Origin: Abelmoschus esculentus
Taxonomy: Eukaryota > Streptophyta > Magnoliopsida > Malvales > Malvaceae
NCBI GenBank assembly: GCA_035048815.1
Contig: JAUCBN010000016.1
Coordinates: 6,006,501 to 6,070,500, forward strand
DNA length: 64,000 bases
Direction: 5' to 3'
Shown here: one piece after another, positions 10,898 through 23,241 of the stretch
Position numbering within the stretch: position 1 is the stretch's first letter
How the letters are laid out: each line of letters begins with the position of its first letter
Position numbers and translations under genes: made by a program
The notes under the pieces: model-generated
What the model was told of the DNA's origin: nothing
Database searches by the model: none
Seen by the model: the letters and a program-made list of their open reading frames with translations, nothing else

Positions 10898-13362
10898 TTT
10901 GGAGTTCATTTTGAACTTTTCGTGGCTTAATTTCCATGTCCAATATAATACACACAGTACCTGCAAAGACTCTAAGGACAGAACCAGGCTCCTCGACACC
11001 TACTGGCTGCTAAGTGTGGGATTGTTTTTGAGATCAAGGCTGAGGTTCTTATTCCTTTGGAACTACTGGGTCTGGAATGGTATCATTAGTGTTTACTTTT
11101 GGTACACCAGTGAAAGTAGAACGTTTTGCTTAGTTTAATATTATTTTTGAAAAATAGATAAAAAATATAATTTTTAAAGTTAAGTTTAAGATTTAGTTGT
11201 ATGAGATTTATTATCGAAAGATGTTTATGTAAAGATAAAATGATAATTTTAAACAGATTATTGTAAAAATTAAAATATCAATTTAAATTATTTAAATTCA
11301 TTAGTATTATTATACATGATTTATATCACATTAAAGTTTATAAAACAATAAAATTCATATAAAATTTTTAATATAAAATTTATATAATTTTTTATTAGAT
11401 ACGATCATATACAAATTAATAAAATTAAAAATAAAATAATTCAGAACAAAACATATTTATCAGTAAACCAAATTATTTATCTTTATTTCTAAATAATGAA
11501 ATCTAAATTTATTAAAAATGTTTTTTTCTAAATTTCTTATTTTTCTCTCCTTTAAATATGATTAGAATTAAGATTTGCTCATACTAATAATCAAAATCTC
11601 ATAACCAAAGGTAACAATAAAGAAAAGACATGAACTGACTGCATAAATAAAAATGATCTAATAATAAATGTGAGGGTAAAGTTGTCTTTTTATTTTAAAT
11701 GTTTATAAAACACATCTATTCAATATTTTATTTGTTTTTACTTGAGTTAAGTGTTTAGTATTGATTTTATTGCCGATAAGTAATTTTGAATGGTTAAAAG
11801 CAACAAAAAATAAACTCTTAGAGGCAATGTTGTGAAGGTAGTTTCGAATAAATCTCGTTAGAATCGTATCTGATTCTGAGCAGAAGAGAGAACTGTTTAC
11901 GGCTTAATATTTATAATTAAATATATATTAATTATATAATTTAATTTTTTATATTTATTGTTTGAATTTGAATATTTTTTTAATGTTTATTATATAGATC
12001 TAATTTTATCTTAATATTTATTATTAAGGACCCTAATTTTTTTCTCAATATCTATTAATAGAGATATATTTTTAAATTTTAATTTTTTTATTAATGACTC
12101 ATTTTTTCACATTTGTTATTAAGATTATACTTTTAAAATTTATTTTTTTCAAATTTGTTATTAAGAATATACTTTTAAAATTTATTTTTTTCCAAATATT
12201 TTTCTATCAATGACCCAATTTTTAAATACTTATTATTAAAGATATAATATTTTTTAATATTTATTATTATGAATTTATTCTTAAAATTTAATTAAATTTT
12301 TTAATATTTACTATTCAAGTCTAATTTTTAATATTTATTATTAGAGTCGATTTTATTTTATAATACTTATTACAATGAACATACCTTTAAATTTTAATTT
12401 TTTAAATTTGTTATTAAAGTCTCAAATTATTTTTAATACTTATTATTAATGAGAAAATTTTAAATAATAGTCTATAATCATAATAATAACCATTATATAA
12501 TAATAATATCATCATTTAAAACCGCGATATACATGCCTATTATATTCATTATAGCATATATTATTAAAAAAAATTACAATCACAATTGCGATGGAGGTTT
12601 GTCCGTCTCTGGAAAGGATGTTGATCCTACTGAGAATGATAGTTCCAGGATTCAACCAGTTGTCTCTAGTATCCTAGAACCATCGGAGGCTCAATCGTAT
12701 GGCACTTGGAAGGCAATGTAGGAGAGTCACGGTTGCAATCAATGGTGGATGTATATATTGGATGGTGCTTACTCTATTTTTTTTCGATTGCGTAAAGAAA
12801 AAAAAATATGAAAATCCTTTTTTAATTAAATCATATACAATAGATGGCATAACGGTGTAAATTGTTTTTCTTATAGATTTTCCACGATTGGATATAACCA
12901 ACACATCTGTAATTGTATTTTGATCACAATTAATTTTGTAAAATCTAACACCCCAATCCAAATTAATCATTCGATGAACCTCTGAAGCGAATGTATTATC
13001 ATAAAGAACTTTATGTTATCTATTAAACATACTTGCAACATCAACGTTATTTGTTTTACTTTAAATTTTTTAATTTTACGCATTGTTTTTAATTTTTTAA
13101 AATTTCATGAATTAATCCTTAACGTTTTAATATTTATGAATTATACATGCTTTAATTTTTTTAAATTTTTATATATATTTAATTTTAAATTTTAAAATTT
13201 AAGGCTTCGTTAATAAGTTTAATAGTTTAGTGATCAAAATAGATACATTTATATAATTTAATGGTTAAGAGAGTAGTTTATCCTTATTAGTAGTATTATC
13301 GGTATTGGTATTGTCGTGAAATTGTTTTAGAAGCTCAAATAAGTTGAAACAAATTGCGAGGC
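10898..13362. other. Intergenic AT-rich DNA between the B-box and DUF726 genes
   Basis: 10898-11140 is probably the 3' UTR of the B-box gene. From 11140 to 12530 composition is extremely AT-rich, with a degenerate tandem array at 11940-12460 (separate entry). 12590-12720 is less AT-rich and reads GLSVSGKDVDPTEND.. in one frame, but no family is recognised and no gene structure can be built. The final ~100 bp before 13363 are presumably the DUF726 gene's promoter and leader. Confidence 0.5.
11940..12460. repeat. Degenerate AT-rich tandem repeat (TATTTATTATTAA units)
   Basis: Variants of TTAATATTTATTATTAA, usually followed by a short GA/AC-containing block and a T-run, recur about ten times. 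The clearest pair has a 42-bp period: TTGTTATTAAGA..TATAC begins at 12113 and again at 12155, nearly identical. The rest of the array is decayed. No coding or structural RNA signal is seen. Confidence 0.5.
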
Positions 13363-16300
13363 ATGGCGGGAGAAAGGACGTCGTTTCTGACGGCCACGCA
13401 GAGGTACGCGGCGGGAGCGTTGTTTGCCATCGCTCTTAACCAGGCTCAGATCCATCAGACTCGGCTTTTGGGACTTCGACCTAAGGATGATGATCCTTCC
13501 TACGGGGACCGAGCAAGTAACTGTAGTAGCAACGACTCAGTCTCTGAAGATACCGACCTTTGGGTCAAGGAAAACTCGGGTTTGCTCCGTCCCATTTTCA
13601 GGTAGTCGATTCATTCTTCTCTTCTTTTTCATAACCTAAGTTGAATTCATCCAAGGATTTTTATCTGCACGAGTTGCCTTTTCTATTTTGAATTTCTTGA
13701 ATTCGGACATCGCCAATTTTAGGATCTCGAATTCTTTATTTGGACATTTCGGATTTCATAAATTTTAAGAAATTTATCCTCTCCTTTTTTTTTTTTTTTG
13801 AAGAATTTGTTCGTTTTCATATATTTCAGATTTCTAGATATAGATTCCGCAGCATGGCTTGGACTAGAAGAAATTGCTGGGTCTGGTCCGGCCAAACATC
13901 ATCTGGGAGCTGTATGTTATTTCCTTTCTCTCATGAATCATGATCATGTTTATGATCATTTGCAGAATAAATGTGAGCAATGTTTCAATGATTCCTTTTG
14001 TTCGTGTTATAAACATGTTTTGGTTGTTTCCTTTTCATACAGTTCTTGAGGTTACTTGCTGAAGAAGGTGAGGAGAGTACTTCTGAAAGATTGAATCAGC
14101 AGATTGCTCTGTCAAAAGCTGTTGATAGTATGGCATTGAGCATGGAAACAAATTCTAAGTCTTCCCGGGTTAAAAAGGAGAAGTCTCGTGAATATGAACA
14201 GGAATGTCGTGAGAAATATTCCCCTGCTGAGGTTCCATCAAATTCTGTAGTGGCAAACCAACCTATTGAAACTCCGCAGGAGAGTGATACTAGTGTGATT
14301 TGTGGGAATGATGGACATAATCTGATGGATGATAGTTTGAATGAGAAACCTGTTGAAGGGGTTTGGATGCTTCCTTATCATACGAAAGTGATGGTTCTTT
14401 ATGAGCTTCTTTCAGCTTCCCTTGCACCTGCAGAGACTAGTGAAGATAGCAAAAACAATGCCCGACAAAGAAAAGGCTATGATGCCCGGCATCGTGTGGC
14501 ACTCCGGTTGCTGACAACATGGTTTGACATTGAGTGGATAAAAATGGTGTGTAATCGCAACCTTTTGTCCCTTTTCCATCTTTCTTACTCGGGGCTTGCC
14601 GTATACAATATTATTTTAGTAAGATCAATAACTGAATAGATATGACTTGAGGTCATTCTTTATGTGACATTGAGTACCTGCCAGATACGATGCATATCTA
14701 AAGCTGTGTACTGTTATTATGACCCTTAAAATCCCTTTTATGGATTGTCAGAGAAGATCTCTGGGACCTCACTAATATACTGGCACAGTTTGGGCATGGA
14801 GTGTTTTGTTTTGTCAAGAACCTAGCTCTTTCCAGTTTAACTATGTATAGATTTTCCTTTTATATTATCCCTATTAGTCCACCTTTGTGCTTGCAGGAAG
14901 GCATTGAGATGATTGTTGCTTATTCAGCAATGGCTATAGTGAAAGAGAAAGAAGCAGAAGCAGAAGCAGAAGAATCACAGTCACCACGAGGCAAATGGGC
15001 GAAATGGAAGCGCCGTGGTATCATTGGAGCTGCTGCAATAACTGGAGGAGCATTGATGGCCATTACTGGAGGTATGTGGTTGTCAAAACCATTTTATCGT
15101 GCCATTAGTTTCCCCCTGGAAATTAATGTTTCAACAGTCATGACTTTAATGTTTTTGACCTTTTTGGCTCACCATTTTACAATTAAACAGGGTTAGCTGC
15201 CCCGGCAATTGCTGCAGGATTTGGTGCCCTGGCTCCAACATTAGGTACTATAATCCCTATCATTGGAGCAAGTGGGTTTGCTGCTGCTGCAAGTGCTGCT
15301 GGAACTGTTGCAGGCTCTGTTGCTGTTGCTGCATCATTTGGAGGTGAAACTAATCATGAATCTTCTAAGTTACCCATTCTTATCATGTCAATTTTCCTTA
15401 CTGCTGAACTCATTATTTTGTTATACTTATAGTTTGATTTCAGAAAATTTAAGCTAATATTTTCTTGAATACATTCTAGATGCGCTTGGTACATAGTGTT
15501 ATGAAGATGGCTTTTGTATACCTGATTAAGATCTATTTTCACTCTGTTCTACCCAGCTGCTGGAGCTGGACTTACAGGTTCTAAAATGGCTAGGAGAACT
15601 GGTAACGTTGATGAATTTGAATTTATAGCTATTGGAGACTATCATAACCAGGGCGTGAGTTCTTATGGACTTGTTTCTTTTTTGTACTGGGGACATAAAA
15701 AACTATGGTGTCTGTGGATCTTATTAATGTTCTGAAGATTTTGGTTCTTATTTAACATTTTATTTCAGAGACTAGCAGTTGAGATTTTGATATCCGGATT
15801 TGTTTTCAGTAAGGAGGATTATACTAAGCCCTGGGAAGGAAAAATTGACAACATGGAAAGGTACAGAATTTATATACTATACCCATTTATGTGAAACCTT
15901 TGCTTTTCTTTTTAGACAACATTTTATGAATAAAAAGAAAGAAAAGAAAGAACATAGTTTCTGACAATGAAAATTATAGGTTTGCTCTGCTGTGGGAGTC
16001 CAATAATCTGATTGCAGTGAGCACAGCAATTCAGGATTGGCTAACTTCAAGTAATGGGTTTATGTCTGATTTTTAAAATAGTCCTTTTGGTCATAAGAAT
16101 TGTCTATATTTGAGATTGGTTCTGCTTGCTGCAGGTATTGCTTTGGAGTTAATGAGACAGGGTGCAATGATGACAGTTTTAAGCTCACTTGTAGCAGCAT
16201 TGGCATTGCCAGCAGTACTATTTTCGGCTACCAGCTTTATAGACAGCAAAATGACAATTGCTGTTGACAGGTTTGATTTGCTTAGCTTTCGCAGAGTACT

Positions 16301-18062
16301 TGTCTTTGTAAAAGGGAAGAACTGTCTTCCAGTTTATTGTATCACACCATGCTGTATTTACGAGGTCTATCTTGCTGTGTCTCTTGTGAGGATCATTCTT
16401 AAAGATTTTGGAAGTACTAGATCTATCTAGTCATCAACTCTGAACTTAATTAGAATTGGCTGCTCGTGTAATGACCCTTGAGAATAATTGAAAGTGAACC
16501 ACGCAAGAAACTTGAGGGTGAGGAGAAACCTTCATATTTAAGAAACACGGGGGGAAATGTAAGAGTTTTTCAACCATGGAGTGTAAATGTTATTAGTTCA
16601 TGGTTTGACATCAAATTCGTCAGGTTTTTGCAAAACTTTGATATCTGGATCTTAGGAGGGAAAAGCTTTAACTTTCAAGTCTCTCAAAACTGAATAACAA
16701 GGTGGAAAATGCTGCAGAGAAATGTATATTACCTGATTTGACTAGAAGTTTCTGTTGATTAACTTTCACAATAGTTTTATCTTTATGAACCCATGATTGT
16801 CTACAAATTAAAATCCTTAAAAGCAGGCTGCTTTAACTGTATGTGCTTGGATGCCGCTGATACTGAATTTCCACAGAGTTAAGAATTTTAATTATTATTT
16901 GAAATCTTGAGAAATGTTGTAATACAGTACACTTTATGAGTCTTAACTATACCTTTATCTTGTATTTTCAAGGTCGGATAAATCAGGAAAATTGCTTGCT
17001 GAAGTTTTATTGAAAGGTTACCAAGGTAACAGGTATACATGTAGCATGTAGGGGATTCAGGATTGTTTATTATACATTAAAAGATCTGTAAAATAATCTT
17101 TCCATGGTTCATCTTGGGACTCTATCAACTTTTCAGACCTGTGACACTCATTGGCTACTCACTTGGAGCACGAGTGATTTTTAAGTGTCTTCAGGTTTTG
17201 TCTGAGACTGAACAAAATGGTAACTATGAACAATATTTCTTATTTTCTGTGGTGGTTGGAATATCCTAAGGCTATTCTACTATGTTTGACAGCTGAATTT
17301 GTAGAAAGAGTTGTTCTTCTTGGAGCTCCCATTGCAATTAAAGGGGAGAATTGGGAAGCAGCTAGGAAGGTATTTTTTCCATTTACAATTAGATATGCTT
17401 TTCATCATTAGAAGATACTGATTAATTTCTAGGGTGTTTTGCAGATGGTGGCTGGCAGGTTTATAAATGCTTACTCTTCCAATGATTGGATGCTTGGAGT
17501 TGCTTTCCGTGCAAGGTATGCAAGATGAACAACTTTGAAATGATTTGGAACTGTTGCTATATTAATAAATGTACACCTGATAACTTATGGCCTTAAATTT
17601 CATCTAGTAAAAACTCTAGACATTGTTTTAATGTTAATATAAACGTACACTGGATAGTCTGTTGTAATATCGTCTATCCATCCCTCATGATGTATGGCCT
17701 CGTCTCGTCCGAGGATTGTCTCCTTTTACATCCTATAGAAGTCATTATGTTCATCACCTTCGACACAACATACCAATTGAGCAGCATCCTTACTAATGCA
17801 ACTGGTGACTTGAAAACAGTTTACTTACACAAGGATTAGCTGGAATACAACCAGTTGATGTGCAGGGGATTGAGAATGTAAGTTATGGCAGTTATATTTC
17901 TTCTACCTCGCCGGTCATCAACCAATCCTTAACTCCTTACAATCTCTTCAGGTTAATGTAACCGATGTGATCGAAGGCCACTCTTCGTATCTATGGGCTA
18001 CGCGGAAGATTTTGGATCGGCTCGAACTTGAAACTTACTATCCCATTTTCAAGAGCAGTTAA
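13363..18062 (+). CDS. DUF726 / TMCO4-like alpha/beta hydrolase membrane protein, 669 aa
   Basis: Exons: 13363-13601, 13830-13911, 14043-14546, 14897-15071, 15191-15343, 15557-15654, 15769-15860, 15980-16050, 16135-16270, 16973-17032, 17137-17219, 17293-17369, 17445-17515, 17820-17877, 17952-18062 (2010 nt). The N-terminal half is soluble and charged, with an Glu-Ala repeat (GAAGCA codons near 14950). A Gly/Ala-rich membrane region follows (about residues 315-390), with a second hydrophobic stretch (MTVLSSLVAALALPAVLF). The hydrolase end has a nucleophile elbow G-Y-S-L-G (Ser545), an Asp in SSNDW (Asp604) and a His in EGHSSY (His643), so a full Ser-Asp-His triad appears intact. Family: DUF726, including human TMCO4 and, from memory, Arabidopsis At4g36210 and At2g18100. 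The substrate in plants is not known to me. Start ATG is in GGCATGGCGG context, at the head of the only long first-exon frame. Confidence 0.93.
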
Positions 18063-19033
18063 CAGGAACAATGACACTACTGAACTTTCTCATCTTCAAT
18101 GCCATCTGATTATATATAGCTTAATTTCTTTCATTCTTTGAATGTAGAATGGAACTCAAATAGCAGCAGGGTGAGGCAACTGCTTCTGTAGTTCATACCA
18201 CTTGCTAATCGCTCTCTGTATATATCCAAAGAGGCAATCTAGATTTTTTTTTTTTTTGAATTTCGAATTAATCGAATAGAGTTTGATTTTTCGAATTAAC
18301 ATGAAGAAGTAACTTAATTTTTAAGTTTGAATTAGCTTGTTTGAATTAACATTGGTCATTCTCTACGAATTTTCCAAAAGAATTATAAAAATTGTCCATA
18401 AATTTATAAAAAGAAATAATTTTTTTCATGCATTTATATAATAAATATACAAAATATATAATACCCATAAAAATTCTAGAAATAAATTAAAGTTATATAA
18501 TCATTAATTTTTAATTTAATAGAAGTTCATTTAGTTTAAACATTAAACTAGTAAATTATCATACTAAATCCTCTTGTTAACTTTTCATTGAAACAAGTAT
18601 TTATCTACATGCTTTTAATATCTAATTAACTTGTCAACGAAAATTTGAACGTTTTCTTTTCTTTATAATTTAACATAAATAAATATATCTAATTATATTT
18701 AACTCAAATTTTATAAATTAAATTCAAAACAATTTTAAATAAAATATTAATAGTATGACACATCAATTCAATGGATTCATTTTTACTCGATGTAACTTGA
18801 TTCATTTGAATGTTTACTCGTATAATTATTAATGAAATATAAAAAAAAATATAAATAATCATATATATATAATATATGTTAATTGTTAAATCATCAATTG
18901 AAAAAAATAAAATTTAGTAGTAAGACATAATTAGTTTAAATTATCCGTTTTGTGTTTGAAGGTAGATTAAGGGAATTTTGGGAAATAATAATGTTTAAGG
19001 TTATATTTAGAGAAATAAGAGACTTTGGGGTAA
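18063..19033. other. 3' flank of the DUF726 gene and AT-rich spacer
   Basis: 18063-18240 is probably 3' UTR. The remainder is AT-rich with no open frame of note. A T-run at 18247-18258 is followed by repeated TCGAATTAA-like words (18260-18370), a style shared with the hAT-type elements further along, but no boundaries can be set. Confidence 0.4.
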
Positions 19034-20198
19034 TTTTAAAAAGGCTTAATTTAGAAATAAATGCCTAAATTATACGTTTTTTCTGAAATAGGTGCTATGT
19101 TATTTTCGACTGAAATAAGTGTCTGAAGTATATATTTTTTCTGAAATAAGTGCCTAATGTTTTTTAGCTGAAATATGTGTGTAAAATTTCATTCCATTAG
19201 TATTTTAAGGTAATACCGTTAAAAAAAATTGTTTAACTTATAAATAAGTGTCCGAACTATATATTTCTTCTAAGATAAACACCTAAACTATATATCCCAA
19301 ACTATATACATTAGTTTAATCAAAATATTTAGCTTTATTAATCTAAGTACTCTACATTAATCGCTTTGTAGTTTTGGGGACAAAGCCACCCTAGGAGTTG
19401 CTTTAGCCATTATAAAATCCACCCCACCCTCACCACCCCGTTTTATGTCGATGAAGTTTTTCAATTAGATTTCGAGTTCGATAAGCAGTTCGAACTCTAT
19501 TCTAGACAGGCGACAGAATTCTACATGTCGTGATGACATCCAGATCGGCAAGTCTTTACTCACCATCTTCTTTCACATTCCAAGATATGAGCAAAGCATG
19601 TCATTAGTAAATGCCAACATCTGCAGCATTTTAGAAAACATTATATGAACAAAGAATTATCCCAAATCCCTTTGTCGGAACATCTGGAATGAGAAGGAAC
19701 CGGTTTCCGGGAAAACCTGGAGCATACCCGTTTTAAAATTCTTGGTCATCGAATTTTTATCCCCGGTTTTCGACAACACAAGCATCATCTGGTTGTTGGT
19801 GAAGTTAAAAACTTGCAAATAAAGGGATTCATGGACGTTTAATTATTTAGTCATTCCCGGTTTTACTTTAATCATTTGATTAAACTAAAATGTATGATCT
19901 AAATAAAACTTTTATTACGCTGAAATAATGTAGAATGATTAAATAGTTTGGGTACTTATATTAGAAAAAAAATATAGTTTAGGCACTTATTTATAAAATT
20001 AAATAATTTTTTTAACGTATTACCTTAAAACAATAACGAATGAAACTTTAGATACTTATTTCAGTAAAAAAAAAATTAGGCACCTATTTCAGAAAAAATG
20101 TATAATTTAGGCACTTATTTTAGCCGAAAAACATTAGGTATCTATTTCAAAAAAAATGTATAATTTAGACACTTATTTTTGAGTTAAGTCTTTTAAAA
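19034..20198. mobile_element. Foldback element with ~260-bp inverted arms and a GC-richer core
   Basis: The left arm (about 19034-19310) and the right arm (about 19935-20198) are inverted copies, judged by eye. Both begin with TTTTAAAA..G.CTTAA and carry GTGCCTAAATTATAC, TTTTTTCTGAAATA and TTTTAAGGTAATAC blocks in the same order when one is reverse-complemented. The arms are internally repetitive: CTGAAATA.GTG occurs at 19083, 19110, 19141 and 19168 (spacing 27, 31, 27). The core (about 19370-19860) is richer in G+C and has no long frame or recognised protein. Long, sub-repetitive inverted arms suggest a Mutator-like or foldback transposon, possibly carrying host DNA. I found no convincing target-site duplication. 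Confidence 0.6.
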
Positions 20199-20305
20199 AA
20201 AGATTAAAATCTATAGTGTTGTTTGGGTGCCACGAGATATTTGATCCTTGCGGTTGTAGGTTGCGAAATTTATGTTGGCATTAAACTGAAGTCAATGGCG
20301 TATGT

Positions 20306-20869
20306 TAAGAGTGGGTAAAAAATCGGATTATCCGGTTTCGGTCTCAGACCTGGTAAGATTTGGTAAATTTTTATCTGATATTAATTTTGGTGAAATCGGG
20401 ACTGAATCCAAAATTTAGGTCCCGGTCATAACCGGGACCGAGACTGGATCTTAATTTTTTGAACCCGGTACCATGTGGGTATCCAATAGAACCAGGACCA
20501 ATACCAAATATACGATGTTGGTTTCCTTTTATTTATTTTTCTTATCAAACTTTCTCTTTATGTATGAATATTATGATTATGATTAGTTTTAGAACTTTAA
20601 TTTTCAAGCCTACAATGTTCTAATTTTATCATTTAATATTATTATTGGTGGTTGAATTTTTTTTTCAATTACTCAATTTTTTAAAATAAACTAATTGATC
20701 GGGCACCCGGTATTGGAACTGATTCCCACCAATAATGGGACCGATTCTTAAAATTTAAGATTCGGTCTAATCAGTACTTGAGTGATTCCAATTTTCAGAA
20801 ATCAGTGGTTATCATGACTGAGGCTAATTCTATTCAAATAGACCGAGTACCCGGTATTGCCCACCCTTA
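20306..20869 (+). mobile_element. hAT-type non-autonomous element, family A copy 1
   Basis: Begins TAAGAGTGGGTAAAA and ends TTGCCCACCCTTA, so the termini are imperfect inverted repeats of the hAT YARNG type. Flanking octamers are gcgtatgt (left) and gtgtatat (right), 6 of 8 matching, as expected of an aged 8-bp target duplication. The interior has repeated CCGGGACCGAGACTG and CCGGTA words and a CTTTATGTATGAATATTAT block shared with copies 2 and 3. It has no coding capacity. Confidence 0.65.
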
Positions 20870-20886
20870 GTGTATATGTACCTCAC

Positions 20887-21420
20887 TAGGGGTTGGCAAA
20901 AAACCCAATTACCCGGTCTCAGTCCCAGATCCGATAAGGTCCAGTAGATTTTTATCTGGTATTGGTTCTGATGGACCGAGACTGGATCCATTATTTAGGT
21001 CCTGATCATGACCGGGACCGAGACTGAATCTTGATTTTTAGGACCCAATACCCGATGGGTACCCAGTAGGATCGGGATCAATACCAAATATTCGGTATTA
21101 TTATTATTTTGTTTATTTTTCTTATCAAATTTTCTCTTTATGTATGAATATTATGAGTATGACTAGTTTTAAAACTTTAATTTTCAAATCTACAATATTC
21201 TAATTTTATTATTTAATAGTATAATTGGTGGTTGAATTTTTCTCTCCAATTAGTCAATTTTTTTCTCTCCAATACCGGGTACCCACCAGTAACGAGACCG
21301 AATCTTAAAATTTAAGATCCGGTGTGGCTGAGACTGGTTTCAATTGTTAAGAACCGATGATTTTCGGGACCAAGATCAATTCTATTCAAATCGATCGGGT
21401 ACCCAATCTTACCCACTCTA
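20887..21420 (+). mobile_element. hAT-type non-autonomous element, family A copy 2
   Basis: Begins TAGGGGTTGGCAAAA and ends TACCCACTCTA. Flanking octamers tacctcac (20879-20886) and tactgcac (21421-21428) match at 6 of 8. It is in the same orientation as copy 1 and only 17 bp from it. The internal block CTTTATGTATGAATATTAT and the GGGACCGAGACTG words match copies 1 and 3. Confidence 0.65.
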
Positions 21421-21664
21421 TACTGCACCACCTGCGGATACCGAGATCTAAAAAATATTATTTTTTTAACATATATTTTAAAATATTTTTTACACACATT
21501 TATTTCTTTAATTTTTTTTCTAACTTTATTATTCACCTAAAATCTGTCAGGTAGATTACGCTCATCCTCTCTTTTTACCCTCATTCCATCCGTAGGTGCC
21601 ATTTCTCTCTCTGCTCTGTTTTTGCATTTCGCTGAATTTTGAGTAAAAAAATAGAATCACAATT

Positions 21665-21804
21665 ATGGAGAAGAAACAGAATCTTGAAAAACAAAATGGA
21701 AAAACAAAATTAAAATCATGCAAAGGAATTCTTTATTACTCGTCCGCTCTCAAAGCCCAAAATCAAGAACCTTTGTGCATCGGAATTACTCGGTCACTAC
21801 CTCA

Positions 21805-21850
<46 letters not shown>

Positions 21851-22800
21851 ATGCATTATTATTTCCCAATGTTGTGCATTCCTTTGATTTGTTGTTTGTT
21901 CTAATGATTTCTGATCAAATTCTAAGACCCATTTCTTATTATTGAATAATGTATTCTCTGTAGCCGTAAAAAGCAATCATGTTGGACTAGACGAGACGAA
22001 AGCTCAAAAGAATCAGGCTGGTGTCGAAGATTTTAAATTTGTTTGCGCTGGAAAATCTGTGTTTATGAGCAAAAATGAAGATTCAATTCATAAAGATGGT
22101 ATCGAAACTCAATTGCCTCATTGTCAAGGCCTAGCGGTATACGTAGCTTTCTTTTAAAGCATCAATTTCTTCTTCCAACTATTGACAGAAATCATGAACT
22201 TTGATGCAAGGGGAAGAATGAAGAATGATTCAGCTCTTTGGGAACTTTTGATTAACTTGTTTATGCGTTGATTATAATTCAAATTGTTTTATGATTGGCA
22301 CAAGCTGACATTGTATTGGTTTCAGTATCTGCGGCATTTAGTAACTCCTCCTGATCCTGATCCTGATCCTGATCCTGCTCTTGCTTTCATGAAAACGATG
22401 CAGAAGATGAAGGGTCAATACCCCTTTAACCTCTTCTTCTTAGTTGTGTCCGTATTTGTCATCAATTAACTTCGGGGTTTTCTTTTTCTCTGAAGATCGT
22501 GATGTTCATCAGCATAAAACTCGCAATCCCACTCATCATTCTGTACAAGATGACTTTTTGAACAGGCAAGCAGATGGTTTTGACATGTTAATGGATATAA
22601 GGGCTCTCTATTTGGTTCTTGTTAAAACAACATGATCTTGAATCTTGATGATGGTGTCATTGTTGAATTGTACATGCAGGTTTACAAGGATTGCAAACCT
22701 CATCGGCTCCAAGGTAGCTAAGGACATGTGTAGAGTGGGGAACAACATAAAAAGCAAGGTAGAAGATATTCTATTCTCAAACAGAAGGCCACCAAAGTAA
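21665..22800 (+). CDS. Unrecognised plant protein, 204 aa, five exons
   Basis: Exons: 21665-21806, 21964-22136, 22326-22413, 22496-22586, 22680-22800 (615 nt). I do not recognise the family. Visible features: a Lys-rich start; SCKGILYYSSALKAQNQEPLC near residues 18-38; a (DP)4 run at 115-122 encoded by a GATCCT hexamer repeat; a His/Arg-rich segment RDVHQHKTRNPTHH; and a well-formed C-terminus FDMFTRIANLIGSKVAK..DILF ending NRRPPK, likely an amphipathic helix. No signal peptide or membrane span is seen. The exon 4 donor was set at 22587 because the earlier GT at 22577 would run into a stop in exon 5; with 22587 the frame stays open to TAA at 22798-22800. Intron 1 starts with a long CT microsatellite. 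Start ATG is the first in a GC-balanced leader. Gene structure is well supported by phase; function is unknown. Confidence 0.75.
21811..21848. repeat. (CT)n microsatellite in intron 1
   Basis: About 18-19 CT units directly after the exon 1 donor of the 204-residue gene. Such runs vary in length between individuals and could affect splicing or serve as a marker. Confidence 0.9.
22351..22377 (+). repeat. GATCCT hexanucleotide repeat in coding sequence
   Basis: Four consecutive GATCCT units in exon 3 encode Asp-Pro repeats (residues 115-122 of the 204-aa protein). Length changes here would stay in frame in steps of two residues. Confidence 0.85.
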
Positions 22801-23241
22801 GCTATCTTCCTTCTTCCCTTAATACCTGAAGCTAAACAGTAATGGACTTGATTCAGAATCTACACTGTTCATAAGTGAAGGGAGAGGCGTTTGTTTCATG
22901 CTTTAACTACTGTTTTTAGAAGATTCTAACATAAGACCTATGAACTTTAGGCATAAACCTTTTATCACCCCACCTATAATCACTTTGTTTCATGCTTTAA
23001 ACACCATCCATACGAATAGGGTCGCTTATTTTGCTCATGTTATAGGGACTGACAGGAAAGTAGGGGCTTGGCACTAGCTGAATGCCATTTTCTTATTTCA
23101 GCATACTTGTCAGTTTTTCTCTTTAGATTGTATCTTAGAAGCACTGTTATCTGTCATTGGAGGTTTTCTGAACTTAGAATGGCTCATCTTCATGCTTCTT
23201 GTTGACTACGTTCGTGCTGAATTTGTGTTGAAAAAGGAGAG

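Noticed and set aside
22577..22680. Use of the GT at 22577 as exon 4 donor of the 204-residue gene
   Set aside because: Joining it to 22680 runs into a stop after about a dozen codons, whereas the donor at 22587 keeps the conserved-looking C-terminus in frame.
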